Shown: positions 31,588 through 43,127 of the stretch, piece after piece
How positions within the stretch are numbered: the first letter of the stretch is position 1
How the letters are laid out: every line of letters begins with the position of its first letter
Origin: Lantana camara
Lineage: Eukaryota > Streptophyta > Magnoliopsida > Lamiales > Verbenaceae
Assembly (NCBI GenBank): GCA_037501455.1
Contig: CM074855.1
Location: 26,685,001-26,749,000, forward strand
Length of the DNA: 64,000 nt
Reading direction: 5' to 3'
Notes under the pieces: generated by a model
Databases searched by the model: none
Told to the model about the DNA's origin: nothing
Seen by the model: only the letters and a program-made list of their open reading frames with translations
Translations under genes and position numbers: made by a program

Positions 31588-31871
31588 AGGGATTCTGTAT
31601 CCATTCCATCTTTTACGCGAACAAATCTTCAGAGCAATAATTTGCAGAAAAACTCCTTGCAAACAAGTTTCAGAGCATTCACAATCTTTTTCCCAGTTTT
31701 TCCAGAAAACTCAAGGTAATTCTCGGTGAAATCCTCTAACTTTGCTAACCTTAGAATCAAATTAGGATTTAGTAATTTCCCAAGCTCTACCTCTTCCTGA
31801 AATCCCGAATCTCTTCGAACATACTTTGCCTCCCAAAAATCCTCATATCCCTTCTAAATTCTATCACAACC

Positions 31872-34834
31872 ATGGCCAGAAATCATGTAGAAGAGTTCGT
31901 CCGTGAAGTTGAAGACATGGCTACCCAGAGTTCATCTCCTCCGGGTTCCCCTAGGGACGAGGAGTTGGATGCGGCCGTTATGGCCATAGACGAAAGGAAC
32001 CCAGATGGGGTTGAGCATCTCTTTGAGGAAATGAATCTGGTGATGGAAGCGGAGAGGCAGTGGGTGACTCTCCCGATAACAGAGAGCGTAACTCACCCTC
32101 ATCGCCACACCGTGACTGTGGTCGTCGCAGCCCCGGCTCCGAAATCCGAGGGAGGAGCGGGGCCCTCAGAAAGATCCCATGATAAGGGTAAAGGCAAGAA
32201 AACCCAGAGGCCTAAGAAAACCAAAAGGCCAAATGAGGGTGAAGGCTCGGGTATGCAGGCGACCGAGCGTACCCCGGACGAGACTCTCAGCACCATCACT
32301 CTGGGGGAGATAAAATCTGTTATGGCCCCAATCTACTGGGACGAGCGTTACACATGGAGAATCCCTGCCAAGCACGAGCGTGCCAACCATCCTCCTACTG
32401 GCGAAATGGCGGTTTACAAGGACGCGATCGGTTTCGGGGGTCTAAGATTTCCAATTCCAGTCCCAGTGGCTTCCATTCTGAATGATTTGAACCTCTACCC
32501 TTCGCAAATCGTGCCCAACGGCCTCGCTTTGATAACCAGCTTTGTGATCCTCATGAAGTGCGCTGGATACGAGCACTTCATGCGGAACTTCAATGCCTTT
32601 TTCCAAGTAGTCAGCTCACCGCGCTCGTCACCTGAGACGGGTTATTTCTACTACGTTCAAGCGAAGGCCCACTTGAAATTGATCAACTCTCCTTCTTCCA
32701 CTTATAGCCCAGATTGGAAGGAGAAGTTCATTTTTGTCAAGGCCCCAGCGGATGATGATTTTGGGGTGGCCCAAGAATGGATATCCCATGGGAAGGGATC
32801 CCTTGTAAAGAGCCGCTTAGAACCTGCCTTCCCAAAGGACTGGGCCAAGAACTTGGCTGGGGCGTTGAGGGACGAGGGCCAACTAATTCGAGTCAAGGAC
32901 TAGATAGACGATGCGGAACTCATGTTCCTCTGCGGGCTTACTGACGACCCGTATTATCTCAACAACCCTTCCGCTCGAGATTTGGAGAGAGACGGTTAGA
33001 CTTGAGGGCACTAACTTGTAGATAGGGATGCTAACTATACTTTGCATTTGTAACTTGTATTTTGTGAAATTCGCTTAAGGGTTTCTGACCCTCGTTTTCG
33101 CCTTCTTTGCAGGAGCGGACATTTTAAGGATGGCTGGAGGTATAAGAAGCGCTGCTAGGTTCGCCAACGCTAACAGGCGTCAAGCCCAACAAGGAGATCA
33201 ACAAAATCCCCGAGGCCGTGGAGCAGGCCGGGGTGACGGTCGTGGCGGCCACCAAGGCGCCAACTCAAGTGCCGCATCTGGCGCTCAAGTGCCGCAGGGA
33301 CGAGGGGAGAACCGAGCGGCAAATGCAGAAAATCGAATAGTGGTACGGCCATCAACGGCAACAGATGCGAGGGTGGTCAACCCTAACGCCATCAATCAAA
33401 CGAGGCCCCCTGCAAGCGTGGTGATAAGCTAGGCTCAAGGGAGGGCTAGCCAAACTTCCCGCAAGAGGAAGAGAATGCCCGATGCCTTCGCCATAACCGA
33501 CAAGGACAAACAAGTTGTCGAAGGCCCCAAGGGCGACGACGGAGACACTTCCTCCTCGGAGGAGGAACATTTGTGGGACTTCGACCGCAGGGGGGACAGG
33601 AGCTACAAGGGCTCCGCAGATGGGGGTATCGTATTACTGAGGCACGGTACATTGGCCCAAGCTATCAGCCAACATTTGTATGAAAGGGCCCAATTCTCTG
33701 CGGATCATAAGCACCTGTACTCCGAGTCTATAGAGAAAGTGACCAGTGATATGGTTCAAGCCCTAATCTCCGTAAGTTTTCCTACTTCTTGCAATTTAAT
33801 TATCTTCTGAAGATGTCGTTCTTCAATATATTTGTTAACACTTTTGCCCATTCGAGCCCGTGCAGCAAGTGCTCCCGAGGGCGAGAAATATCCAAATGCG
33901 CACCACGGTTTACGCTGACCGGAAGGCAAAGTACAAGAAGATGGCGCGCTCGAACGATCCTGCCCAGTTTCAGGAGGAGTTGGATACAGAGACGGCCAAG
34001 TACCTTTCTCTCAAGGATGAGTACAACAAGATGGAGGCCGAGATGAAGAAGTTGCAAGATGACTTCACGAACACTGAGAACGCTCGAAGGAGTTGGCGCA
34101 ACCAGTTTAACCAGCTTGAGGAGAATCATAAGAAGCTCACTGCCGAGCGCAACGATTGGAAGACGAGGGCCATGGAGGCGGAAAAGAAATATGCTGATGC
34201 CATGAGCCAACTCCCTCATCGTTTTGAGCAATCAAATAAGGAGGCGCTCATCAAATTCTGTCATTCCAAAGCGTTCAATTTTGCGGCCTCTTTGCATTGC
34301 TTAGACTAGGCTCAAAAGGCCTTCAATTTGGCCATTGAGCAAGGCATTCATAAAGGCTTGACGGATCCGGCCATTCGTGAGGCACAGGGCATGGGGCTCA
34401 TGTTCAACGAGCGCTGTGCTGAGGTTGACAACGACCGCGAGGATCCTGAGGCCAATATCTCTGAGCCGGAATACAATTTCCTGGTCAATCTTATCCAGGA
34501 TGAGTACATGGCGGCCCATCCTTCGAAAGAAGCCTCTCAGGCAGAACAAAGTGAGGAGAATAACGCTGCTAATGCCGCCTCTGAAAACCCTCCAGCAAAC
34601 GAGCCTCAGGCGCCCATCGTTAATGCTTCTACTCTTGTTGCTAAAAATGTCCCCATCCCTGCCAATGAAGCCAACGAGCCCAATGCCCTCAAAGAACCGG
34701 GTAACAATGAGCCTGAGCCTCCTCCTACGGCCCAGAACCAAGAAGAACCTGCCCCCCATGCGCAAGAGCCGGTAGGCCCCGTGGCTCAAAACGTTCTGGT
34801 AGTTCTTGATGAAGACGTCGCTCCCGCTGCTTAA
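31872..34834 (+). pseudogene. Antisense ORF of the Tat element (plant-mobile/Transposase_28-like), spliced, with three in-frame TAG codons
   Basis: Three segments join into one frame. The first runs 31872 to about 32992; a GT-AG intron ends at 33112; the second is 33113-33771; a second intron follows; the third is 33866-34834. The first part (about residues 150-310) resembles the 'putative gypsy type transposon' / plant-mobile-like domain encoded antisense in Tat elements (GLRFPIPVPVASILNDL, PSQIVPNGLALITSFVIL). The middle is basic and Arg/Gly-rich (RGRGAGRGDGRGG). The third part is a long coiled coil, then a Pro/Ala/Glu-rich tail. In-frame stops are TAG near 32901, 33430 and 34307, each explicable as TGG or CAG mutated. 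The function of such ORFs is unknown; they are not needed for known steps of retrotransposition. Confidence 0.75.
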
Positions 34835-35082
34835 TGATTCCTCTCTCTTCCTTTAGCTTAGTCTTTACTTTTGTAAGAATTCTAAGGGCTCATGGGCCCT
34901 TATTTTGTAACTTTGGCGAGAGCCTTAATCAATGAAATTCTTCCTTTTCATAATACTATCTCTTTTCATTTCCTTGATTGTGAAATCTTACCTTGCGCTT
35001 GTTGTAACAAAATCTTGTGATACTAAGATTGTGTGTAACATGCTTAGTAAAAATTGTATTGTCTAGCTAAGTCTTAAAACTT

Positions 35083-35582
35083 GAAAAATTTTACTAAGTC
35101 TTGAGTAACCATGGGGGTCTTACTGTGGGGCTGCCCGCATTCAAGACTTGTGTAAATTTTGCTTCTAAAACTTAGAGAATTTTATTAAGTTTTGAGTGAC
35201 TACGAGGGTCTTACTGAGGGACTGCCCTCATTCAAGACTTGTGAAAATTCTTCTTCACTTAGAAAATTTTACTAAGTCTTGAGTGATTACGAGGGTCTTA
35301 CTGAGAGGCTGCCCTCGTTCAAGACTTGTGAAAATTCTTCTTCACTTGGAAAACTTTACTAAGTCTTGAGTGGTTACGAGGGTCTTACTGAGAGGCTGCC
35401 CTCGTTCAAGACTTGAGCAAATTTGACTTAACTTGGAAAACTTTACTAAGTCTTGAGTGATTACAAGGGTCTTACTGAGAGGCTGCCCTCGTTCAAGACT
35501 TGTGAAAATTTTGCTTAACTTGGAAAATTTTACTAAGTCTTGAGTAATTACAAGGGTCTTACTGAGAGGACTTGTGAAAATT
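35083..35582. repeat. 87-bp tandem array in the untranslated region of the Tat element
   Basis: The repeat starts ACTTRGARAA at 35170, 35257, 35344, 35431 and 35518, exactly 87 bp apart, with a partial copy before and a truncated one after: about six units. Each unit contains nested inverted repeats, AAGTCTTGA/TCAAGACTT outside and CGAGGG/CCCTCG inside. The array lies between the 3' end of the antisense ORF and the 3' end of pol, where Tat elements often carry tandem repeats. Confidence 0.92.
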
Positions 35583-36008
35583 CCTTCCGAATGACGTTAC
35601 CGTTGAACGAGTGCGCTTGTACCCATTAATTTTTAGGACTTGTAGGCGATCCCGTTTTCGAGCGCAAGGCGTTGTGACAAACGACTAAGGCCTACTAGGA
35701 TTTTCCTTGTATTTTTTCTCCAATTCATCAAGTTGGTTGTGAGCGTTACCAGACTATCCTTATGAGGGTATCCCCCCACGTGGAGTAGAGCTCTGGCAAG
35801 CGTAACCCATGTGTAATAACATCGTGCGTATTGGAATGGATTGCCAACCACGCTCGTGGAAACGAGGGACGTGGGTCTTATCCATTTGCGTAATTTAAAA
35901 GCAGTAGTATAGAAATATTCAAGAGAATGTATTGTAACTTACTTGAGATTTGAAATAGTACATAGAACCCATTAGTGGGATTGTTACATCATCATTTCTA
36001 GAGAGCTT

Positions 36009-39000
36009 TTAAACATAAAACCGCCGGAGGTTACATGCGTTCCAAGGGCGAGGCAAGCGCTCGCCTTGAAGTTTCTCCAGGGTGTAAGTGTTGTTAGCTC
36101 TGATTTGTATGACTTTAAACGACCCTTCCTAGTTGGGGTCCAATTTTCCCACATGCTTGGATACTTCTACTTTCTTCAAGACCAAGTCTCCCAGTTGGAA
36201 AGTTCTTTCTTTTACACGCTTGTTATATTGTTGTGCTAAAGCTTCCTTGTATCTGCGTATTTTTGCCCACGCATTGTCTCTTTTTTCCTCCAGTAAGTCC
36301 AACTCTAAGCCTCTGTTAACTTCATTAGTTTGAGGCTCGAAGTAAGCTACACGAGCGGATTCATGTACAATTTCTGCTGGTATCATTGCTTCTGACCCAT
36401 ATACGAGCACGAAAGGTGTCTCGCCAGTGGCCGCTCGTGGAGTAGTGCGATAAGCCCAGAGTGCCCCTTGCAATTCTTCTGCCCATTCACTCTTTTTGCT
36501 CTCTAGCATTGTTTTCAGATGCTGCAGAATGACCCTGTTGGTGACTTTCGCCTGTCTATTGGCTTGGGGATGGCCCACGGAGGTAAAGCGCTGTTCAATC
36601 CCTAACTCTGAACACCATTCTCGTGTTCAGCCGCTATGAACTGGGGTCCATTGTCTGAAATGAGCACACTTGGTATGTCATATCTGCAGATGATGTTTTT
36701 CCAAATGAAGTCCCTCACTACCCTGAATGTAATCTTTGCTACGGCTTCAGCCTCGGCCCATTTGGTAAAATAATCGACAGCTAAAATGACAAATTTCTTC
36801 TGTCTGAACGCGATGGGCAAGGGGCCTACGATGTCAATTCCCCACCGGTCAAAGGGCCATGAGACATCTATAGGGACCATTTGAGCGGCTGGCAGTTGAG
36901 GGAGGTTAGAATGGAATTTACACTTAGGGCATTTTCTGGAAAACTCAATGGCGTCTTCGAGAACTGTGGGCCAATAAAACCCACTCCTCAGGACCTTCTT
37001 CGCAAGGATACGCCCTCCTGAATGGTTCCCACAGCTTCCATTGTGAATAAACTCGAGCGTTTCTTTTGCTTGCGAGGGCCTTAGACATCTCATCGGAGGT
37101 CCTTGAAACGACTTCTTGAATAATCTTCCTTCAGAGTCTATAGAAAACCGAGGGGCCTTGTTCCTAACTTTCCGAGCCTCCACCTTGTCAGTGGGACAAA
37201 TGCCATCTCTAAGAAATCTGATAATATCGTCAAGCCAACAAGGCTCGTGCGGATCAATCATAGCGACCATCTCCTTGGCGATTCTCTCCTTGATCAAAGG
37301 CTCTTCTGTTCTAAGGAACGTGACAGAACGCTCGGAAGTACCTTCCAACGCTGAGGCAAACTTTGATAGAGCATCAGCACACTCGTTTTCCGCCCTTGGG
37401 ACCTGAAGTAGATGGAATTCTTTGAACTTCCCAATGATTTCCCTGGCTTTGCTCAAGTATTGCACCATGGTGGTTTCTCGAGCCTCATAAGTTCCTTCAA
37501 TCTGGCTCGCAATTAATTGTGAATCAACATAAGTGGTGATTCTGGAGGCTCCGTTATGAAAATCAATTTTCAATCCTTGCACAATGGCTTCATATTCTGC
37601 CTCGTTGTTGGTGACTTGAAAATCCAACCTGATTGCAAAGTCTAACTCAATCCCATTGGGGTCTCTAAGGGTTACCCCTGCTCCTCCCCTTTGAGAGGTT
37701 GAGGAACCATCCCTGTGCAGGACCCATAGCCCCTCGTTCTCTGGAGCAGCAGGTTCTAAATCGAAGCGTTCAACCAGCAAATCCGCTAGAACCTGTGCTT
37801 GTATAGCGGTTCTGGGCTCGAAACTTAAGTCAAACTGACTCAACTCAATGGCCCATTTTATCAATCTTCCAGACACATCTGGTTTGGATAACACTTGCTT
37901 CAAAGGCTGATCAGTGAGGACCGTTATTGAGTGCGCTTGAAAGTAAGGCCTCAATCGTCTTGATGCATTGATGAGGGCAAACGCAAATTTCTCGATTTCC
38001 AAGTACTTCTTCTCAGCCCCTTGTAATGTTTTGCTCAAATAATAAACAAGAAAATGCTTACGTTCCCGTACAGCTATCAGTACCGCATTCGTTGCCTCGG
38101 TTGAAATAGAGAGATACATAAATAGCCTTTCGCCTTCAACGGGTTTGGTCAGGAGCGGAGCGCTCGAAACATAAGCCTTCATGTCTTGCAACGCTCTTTC
38201 ACACTCTTCAGTCCAAGCAAAATTTTGTACGTTTCGCAAAATTTTGAAGAAATGAAGGTTTCTATCTGCCGAGCGTGAAATGAATCAGTTCAGGGAAACG
38301 ATTTTTCCTACTAGTACTTGCACTTCTTGGAAATTTCGAGGGGAGGGGATTTCCAAGATAGCCTTGATTTTCTCAGGGTTGGCTTCAATCCCCCTCTGAC
38401 TGACCATGTAGCCTAAGAACTTTCCCCCTCGTACTCCAAAAGTACATTTTGAAGGATTTAATTTCATCCCATACTGGCGCAAAATGGAAAAAGTGCGCTT
38501 GAGATCCTCCAGATGTGAGCCCTGACGCTCGCTCTTGGCGATCATATCATCGACGTAAACCTCCATGGATCCTCCAATTTCTTTTTCGAACATCTTGCTG
38601 ACAAGACGCTGATAAGTGGCTCCAGCGTTCTTGAGCCCAAAAGGCATAACTAAGAAGCAATATACCCCCAAGTGAACAACAAATGAAGTTTTGGGGCGGT
38701 CTTCTCGGGCCATAAAGATTTGATAGTACCCCTGAAAGGCGTCCATCATGCTCATGAGTTCACATCCGACGGTCGAATCCACCAATTGGTCTATTCGGGG
38801 CAATGGGTATGGATCCTTAGGGCAGGCCTTGTTAAGATCAGTAAAGTCATTGCGCATGCGCCATTTATTTGCGCTCTTGGGCACCAATACCACGTTACAC
38901 AGCCACTCTGGGTACAAGATGGACTCAATGTACTGGGCCTCCAGAAGCTTGTTAACTTCTTTCTCAATAACTTTATTCCGAAAACCGTGTACATCCCGTT

Positions 39001-39985
39001 TCTTCTGCTTTATGGGTTTAAACGAGGGATCCACATTGAGCTTGTGGACTATGACGCTCGAGTCAATCCCTGTAAGGTCAGGTGTTTTCCATGCAAAAAC
39101 GTCAATGTTTTCTCTGAGGAAGTTAATCATCATGATCTGTGAGGGCCCAGAGAGGTTGGACCCAATCTGAGTAGTTTTATCCTTGTTCCGCGGCTCTAGC
39201 TCAATAGTAAGGAATTTTTCTGAGGGCTCAATCCTCACTTCTGGACTGGGAAGCTCAAGCGCCCTCTTCTTTCCTGTCAAACGTCCATCAATAAGGGGCT
39301 CGTCACCCTTACGCTCATCCCCCTCAGAGGAGGATTCTTCTACTATCCCTGGCGGAGCATTTTCGAGGGAGACCTTGGCGCTGGGATCTTTCTTCTTGTT
39401 CTTTTTCTTATTCAACTTGGCCCTCTTCCGCACAAGGCCGTCCTCGTCTAAGTTGGGAAAGTCAACGGATTTCTTGGTGGACCCAAACTGGAATGCTTTT
39501 TCTGTTTTAGGCTTTCGGAAGGATAGCATGTAGCATTCCCAGGCTTCTCGTACGTTGCACAAAACTTCTTCAACGCCCTCGGGGGTGGGGAACTTAATTT
39601 TCTGGTGGTAAGTGGAGATAATAGCTTTGAAATCCACGAGAGCCGGTCTCCCGATTATGATGTTATAGGGGATATCAATTTCCACCACTGCATATGTGAC
39701 CATGAGCGTTTTACGCTGTGGGGCTCGGCTAAATGAAGTGGCCAAGCGAATTTGCCCTCGTGGGACAACCTCAGAACCTCCAAAGCCAATGAGGGCTGTC
39801 TTGAGGGGTTCGAGCGGGATGTTGGTAACATTCATTTTTGGGAACGTGGTGTAGGACAAAACGTTAACAAAACTTCTACTATCCACTAACACCCTCTTTA
39901 CAACGTGATTGTGGACATCCAAGCTAACCACCATGGGGCAGTCAGAGGTTTCACTGACCCCATGGGGTGTTACAATATGTTCCAA
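36009..39985 (-). pseudogene. Tat-lineage pol: protease, RT, RNase H, archaeal-type RNase H, integrase
   Basis: The order on the minus strand is as follows. Protease has VDSRSF in place of the usual DSGSS-type motif, near 39880. Reverse transcriptase has YVDD at about 38555 and the NDFTDLNKACPKDPYPLP and MPFGLKNAGATYQ motifs. The Ty3-type RNase H is at about 38200-37850 (WTEECERALQDMK, KYLEIEKFAFALI). A second, archaeal-type RNase H is at about 37740-37340 (LHRDGSS...NNEAEYEAI...DSQLIASQ). Integrase has an HHCC finger, DIVGPLP, DNGPQF and GHPQANRQ. The end is FYV-stop at 36009. Breaks are a TGA at about 38283 joining two otherwise continuous frames, a 1-nt shift near 36620 with a TGA, and a TAG at about 36140. 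All the stops fit CGA, TGG or CAG changed by transition. It continues in frame from gag across a TAG at 40052. Confidence 0.88.
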
Positions 39986-40051
39986 ATCACTTTCAGTAAA
40001 TCCTATTACATCATTTTCCTTCGAGCGCTGATCTTTGGCTTCTCGGATGGC

Positions 40052-41090
40052 CTAGACTGACTTGGGCGCTGAGGGGCGTTGATCATAACTCCGAACATAC
40101 CGTCGCCGGGCAGCGTTGGAATCTCCACCAGAAGAACCTCCTGCTATCATGTTGATGACTGCAAAAGGGGTATTTTCTTGCTCATGAGCCTTTTCTTTGT
40201 TGCGATGGCTGCTCTTAGGAGGACCTTTCCTTCGCTGGCTCCTTGAACGCGACGGGCTTCTCCTCCTCTCTCTTAAACGATCATGACAACGCTCGTCATA
40301 GCGCTCCAATATTTTTACAAATTCTTTCAAATGGCCCCCTGCTACGAGCCTCTGAATTTCCACCTCCAGTTGGCGGCATTCATCCGTGTCGCGTCCCTTT
40401 TGCTTGTGGAAAGCACAGTATTTGTTCGAGCGCCTCAATGAGTCCGTCTCCCTCATTTTCGTGGACCTTTCCGTGGGCTCTCTGCCCCTGTCCCCGTGGG
40501 GGCTCTCATTTTTGCCTTGGTTGGGCGTCTCTTTGGCGGGCGAGGGTGGTGGTTGAGCCCTTAGGACGGCCTGAGCCTCCCTGAGCGGATATATCTGTAA
40601 TCCACCCAGAGGAGGGGCAGCTTGAGTGGCCTGCCCAGAGGGGAAGTACATGGAATGAAATCTCTCCCATGCCCCCTGGGCCGCCTGAACCTCACACTGG
40701 GCGTAAAGAGCCCTTAGCTGTTGAGGGGTCAAAGGGGGCAACTCCACCCCTTCAATCTCCCTGGGGATCACCACCGGGAGCTGGATCTGGCCGGCATAGT
40801 AGGGCTGCATCTGCGGCATCACGACGGTGGGGTAAGCGTGTATCCTGGCGGCGGCATCATGTAGTGTTGCCCTCCCGGATTAGCATGAGTATGAATCCAC
40901 TGATTTTGGGGAAGTTGTGGGAAAGAGGGGAGCTGAGCACCTCCAGCATCGTTAGAAACGGATATGTCGGCGGAGGCGCCCCTCCGGCCGGTGGTGCTCC
41001 ACCAATGATGGCGGATGGAATGGTGGTAATATTGGCATCATGGGGAAGATCCTCTCCTCCTCCCGCAGCTCTGGACCTTGTAGTTACCAT
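40052..41090 (-). pseudogene. Tat-lineage gag, capsid domain missing
   Basis: A likely start is MVTTRSRAA at 41090, just inside the 5' LTR. The N-terminal part is broken by frameshifts near 40950 and 40845. The 256-residue C-terminal frame has a coiled segment (LTPQQLRALYAQCEVQ), a charged linker and the zinc-knuckle-like CAFHKQKGRDTDEC, typical of Tat gag just before pol, then an Arg/Ser-rich tail. The roughly 100-residue retrotransposon capsid domain expected between linker and knuckle is absent. The gag stop is TAG (CAG would keep the frame open into protease). Without capsid this copy could not form particles by itself. Confidence 0.75.
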
Positions 41091-41159
41091 GGTTGAGAAG
41101 ATATTGGGTGTTTGTTTTTCAACTAGCATAGAGAGAGAAATGAGCTGAGAGCTGGTTTC

Positions 41160-41178
41160 CCACAGACGGCGCCAAAAA
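41160..41178 (-). promoter_or_regulatory. Primer-binding site of the Tat element
   Basis: On the minus strand, TGGCGCCGTCTGTGGGAA follows the 5' LTR after a few T residues. It starts TGG, the complement of a tRNA CCA end, as expected for a primer-binding site. It differs from the Met-tRNA type at 96-107. Confidence 0.75.
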
Positions 41179-42012
41179 TGATGGGTTTGAATAGGGGGTA
41201 CAGAGTCCAATCACTTTAGAATTTGTTTAGGTGAGGAAACCAGTTGACGATCATCAGGAAAGATGGGGGTTCTACCTGCTAGGACAAACACAAAGACAAA
41301 GTCAGAAGGCCAAGCTGGGGGAATTGGGGGTGATTCCCAGTTTGGCTCTCCGACGCTCAAGTCAGATGGAGATCTGAAAGAGAGAATATGCTAAGTATGG
41401 AGTTGCAGTAATGGAGATTGCTTCCAGTGAAGGAGATGAACTCGCGTATTTATAGTTGAGGGTCAGGGACCCTTTGATCATTTGCACCGTGTGGTCCTGG
41501 CCGAATGTTGCCCTAACACGTGGCGTTGCGAGAGAGAAACCTAGGAGGAATCTTCTGCAAAAGCTGGTGGAAGTTAGTGTTGACAACAGTGGCAGGTGCG
41601 CGGGTATGTACGGGGTGTCAGAGAGCCGTTTTTAGGGGTTGGTAACGAGGGCTTAAGAGCACGCTCGTGTCAACCAAGAGCCTTGGAGACCAAGGAATCC
41701 GCTAGGGGATGAAGGCCAAGGCTCATAAAATGAGGGGGAGTGTAAGTTTCCCTGAATGAGTGTAGCGCTTGGAGAGGGCTTTCTTAACTGGTTGGAGCCT
41801 TAGCCATGTAGTATGAATCGCGCTCGTTAGAGAGCGAGCGGCGATGTTGATCACGTGCACTCGTAGCAGAGATGACACGTGTCCTTGAGGAACGCTGACG
41901 CTTGAGGGGTCCGAGCGCTCGTGTATAATTACCTTAATCACGAGAGGACAGGTGTCGTCATCTTGAGTTGTCACGTGTTCAAACGTGGGACGAGCGTATT
42001 TTGATCCCATCA
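41179..42012 (-). repeat. 5' LTR of the Tat element (right, intact)
   Basis: This 834-bp LTR begins TGATGGG and ends CCATCA. Its minus-strand TATAAATA box at 41447-41454 is the likely promoter of the gag-pol transcript. It gives the reference for the uninterrupted sequence of the left LTR. Confidence 0.92.
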
Positions 42013-43127
42013 TACTTGTTTACTTCTTTGCGTATAGAAAGCACAATGAAAATTAAAAGTGTTAGAATATTTAGGACGGTATATATGGTTTTTACGTCGT
42101 TTAATCATATAATGATATCATCAGTTTACTTTATAATATCATCATGATAAAATTAAAAGTGTTAGAATATTTAGGACGGTATATATGGTTTTTACGTCGT
42201 TTAATCATATAATGATATCATCAGTTTACTTTATAATATCATCATATCATGATGATACGAATCGTTTTGAATTTGATAATATCAAATCTACCGTCGCAGT
42301 AGGTAGTATTACATTATGATGACGGCTTTGTTTGCATTATTATACGCACGCCATCCGTAAGTTGTCAGATCATACATGACAGATATAATTATTTCATTTT
42401 AAGGCGTCATTATCCCACAATGTATAATGCAAGATATAATCACAATAAATGGGATTAAATACGACATCACTATAGATATGACGACAGATTTTTTAGTATC
42501 AATACATCTAAAAGGTTCGTAAATTATTAAACTTTAGTTGATCATAATATAATAATTTCACTTTGTGATATCAATTATCATTATACCACAATGCAATATT
42601 GTATAAAGATATTCATTTTGTAAATTGTTAAATAACACAATGTTATCAGCATTTCACTTGATGGCACATTATTATATCTCGTAAAATATGACATCATAAT
42701 ATCACGATGATTCCAACATCAAATAGAAACATCTTGATATGCAAAGGTAAATATGACATCATAATATCGAAACATCATTACATCGTGATACAACCAACAT
42801 CAAATAGTAACATCGATCTTAATAAACAACGTTAAATATGACGTCATAATATCACGATGCAACGGTTTTGTAGCCTCAAATAAGCCTTAAACATTCCCAT
42901 AGAATTAAAATTAGAAAAGAATCTGCTTAGGTTCTAGAGATCACTTCTTCCGTCCTAGGTTTTCCATCGTACTTGTAAGAAGAAAAGAAAGCGTAACATA
43001 AGTCGATCAGGTATCAATGGGCAATTGGTTTAAATGAAATAAGAGCTGGAATTTATTTAAATAAGATTCTAATTCGAAACCTTATGAATGTAAAAACCAT
43101 ATCGAGAGAGATTTTCGTGAAAAACAT
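42013..43127. other. AT-rich region with a 100-bp tandem duplication
   Basis: AATTAAAAGTGTTAGAATAT starts at 42051 and again at 42151; the 100-bp unit is repeated with almost no changes to about 42247. From 42250 to 42870 the motif CATAATATCACGATG and its reverse complement recur many times, giving a dense set of small inverted repeats, as in the subterminal region of some DNA transposons. No coding sequence or transposon ends were found. Confidence 0.6.

Larger units (their letters stand above)
26496..42012 (-). mobile_element. Tat-lineage Ty3/Gypsy retrotransposon, complete borders, with a nested solo LTR
   Basis: The element is bounded by TGATGGG...CCATCA ends and by a perfect TACTT target duplication (26491-26495, 42013-42017). 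Each LTR is 834 bp once the nested solo LTR is removed. Without the nested insertion the element is about 11.6 kb. The gag-pol runs on the minus strand with an extra archaeal-type RNase H, a hallmark of the Tat lineage, and an antisense ORF lies between pol and the 3' LTR. I count about 30 differences between the LTRs by eye (near 4%), mostly transitions, so the insertion is not very recent. Stops and frameshifts in every reading frame and a missing capsid region make it non-autonomous. Confidence 0.92.

Noticed and set aside
33800..34231. Minus-strand 143-residue Leu/Arg-rich frame
   Set aside because: It is the reverse complement of the coiled-coil exon of the antisense ORF; alternating Leu/Arg is expected from Glu/Lys codons.
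35083..35582. CRISPR-like array
   Set aside because: Units are contiguous 87-bp tandem repeats without unique spacers, in a plant retrotransposon.
38720..39533. Plus-strand frames of 116-140 residues opposite pol
   Set aside because: They are antisense shadows of the conserved reverse transcriptase frame; the coding signal (YVDD, PFGLKNAGATYQ) is on the minus strand.
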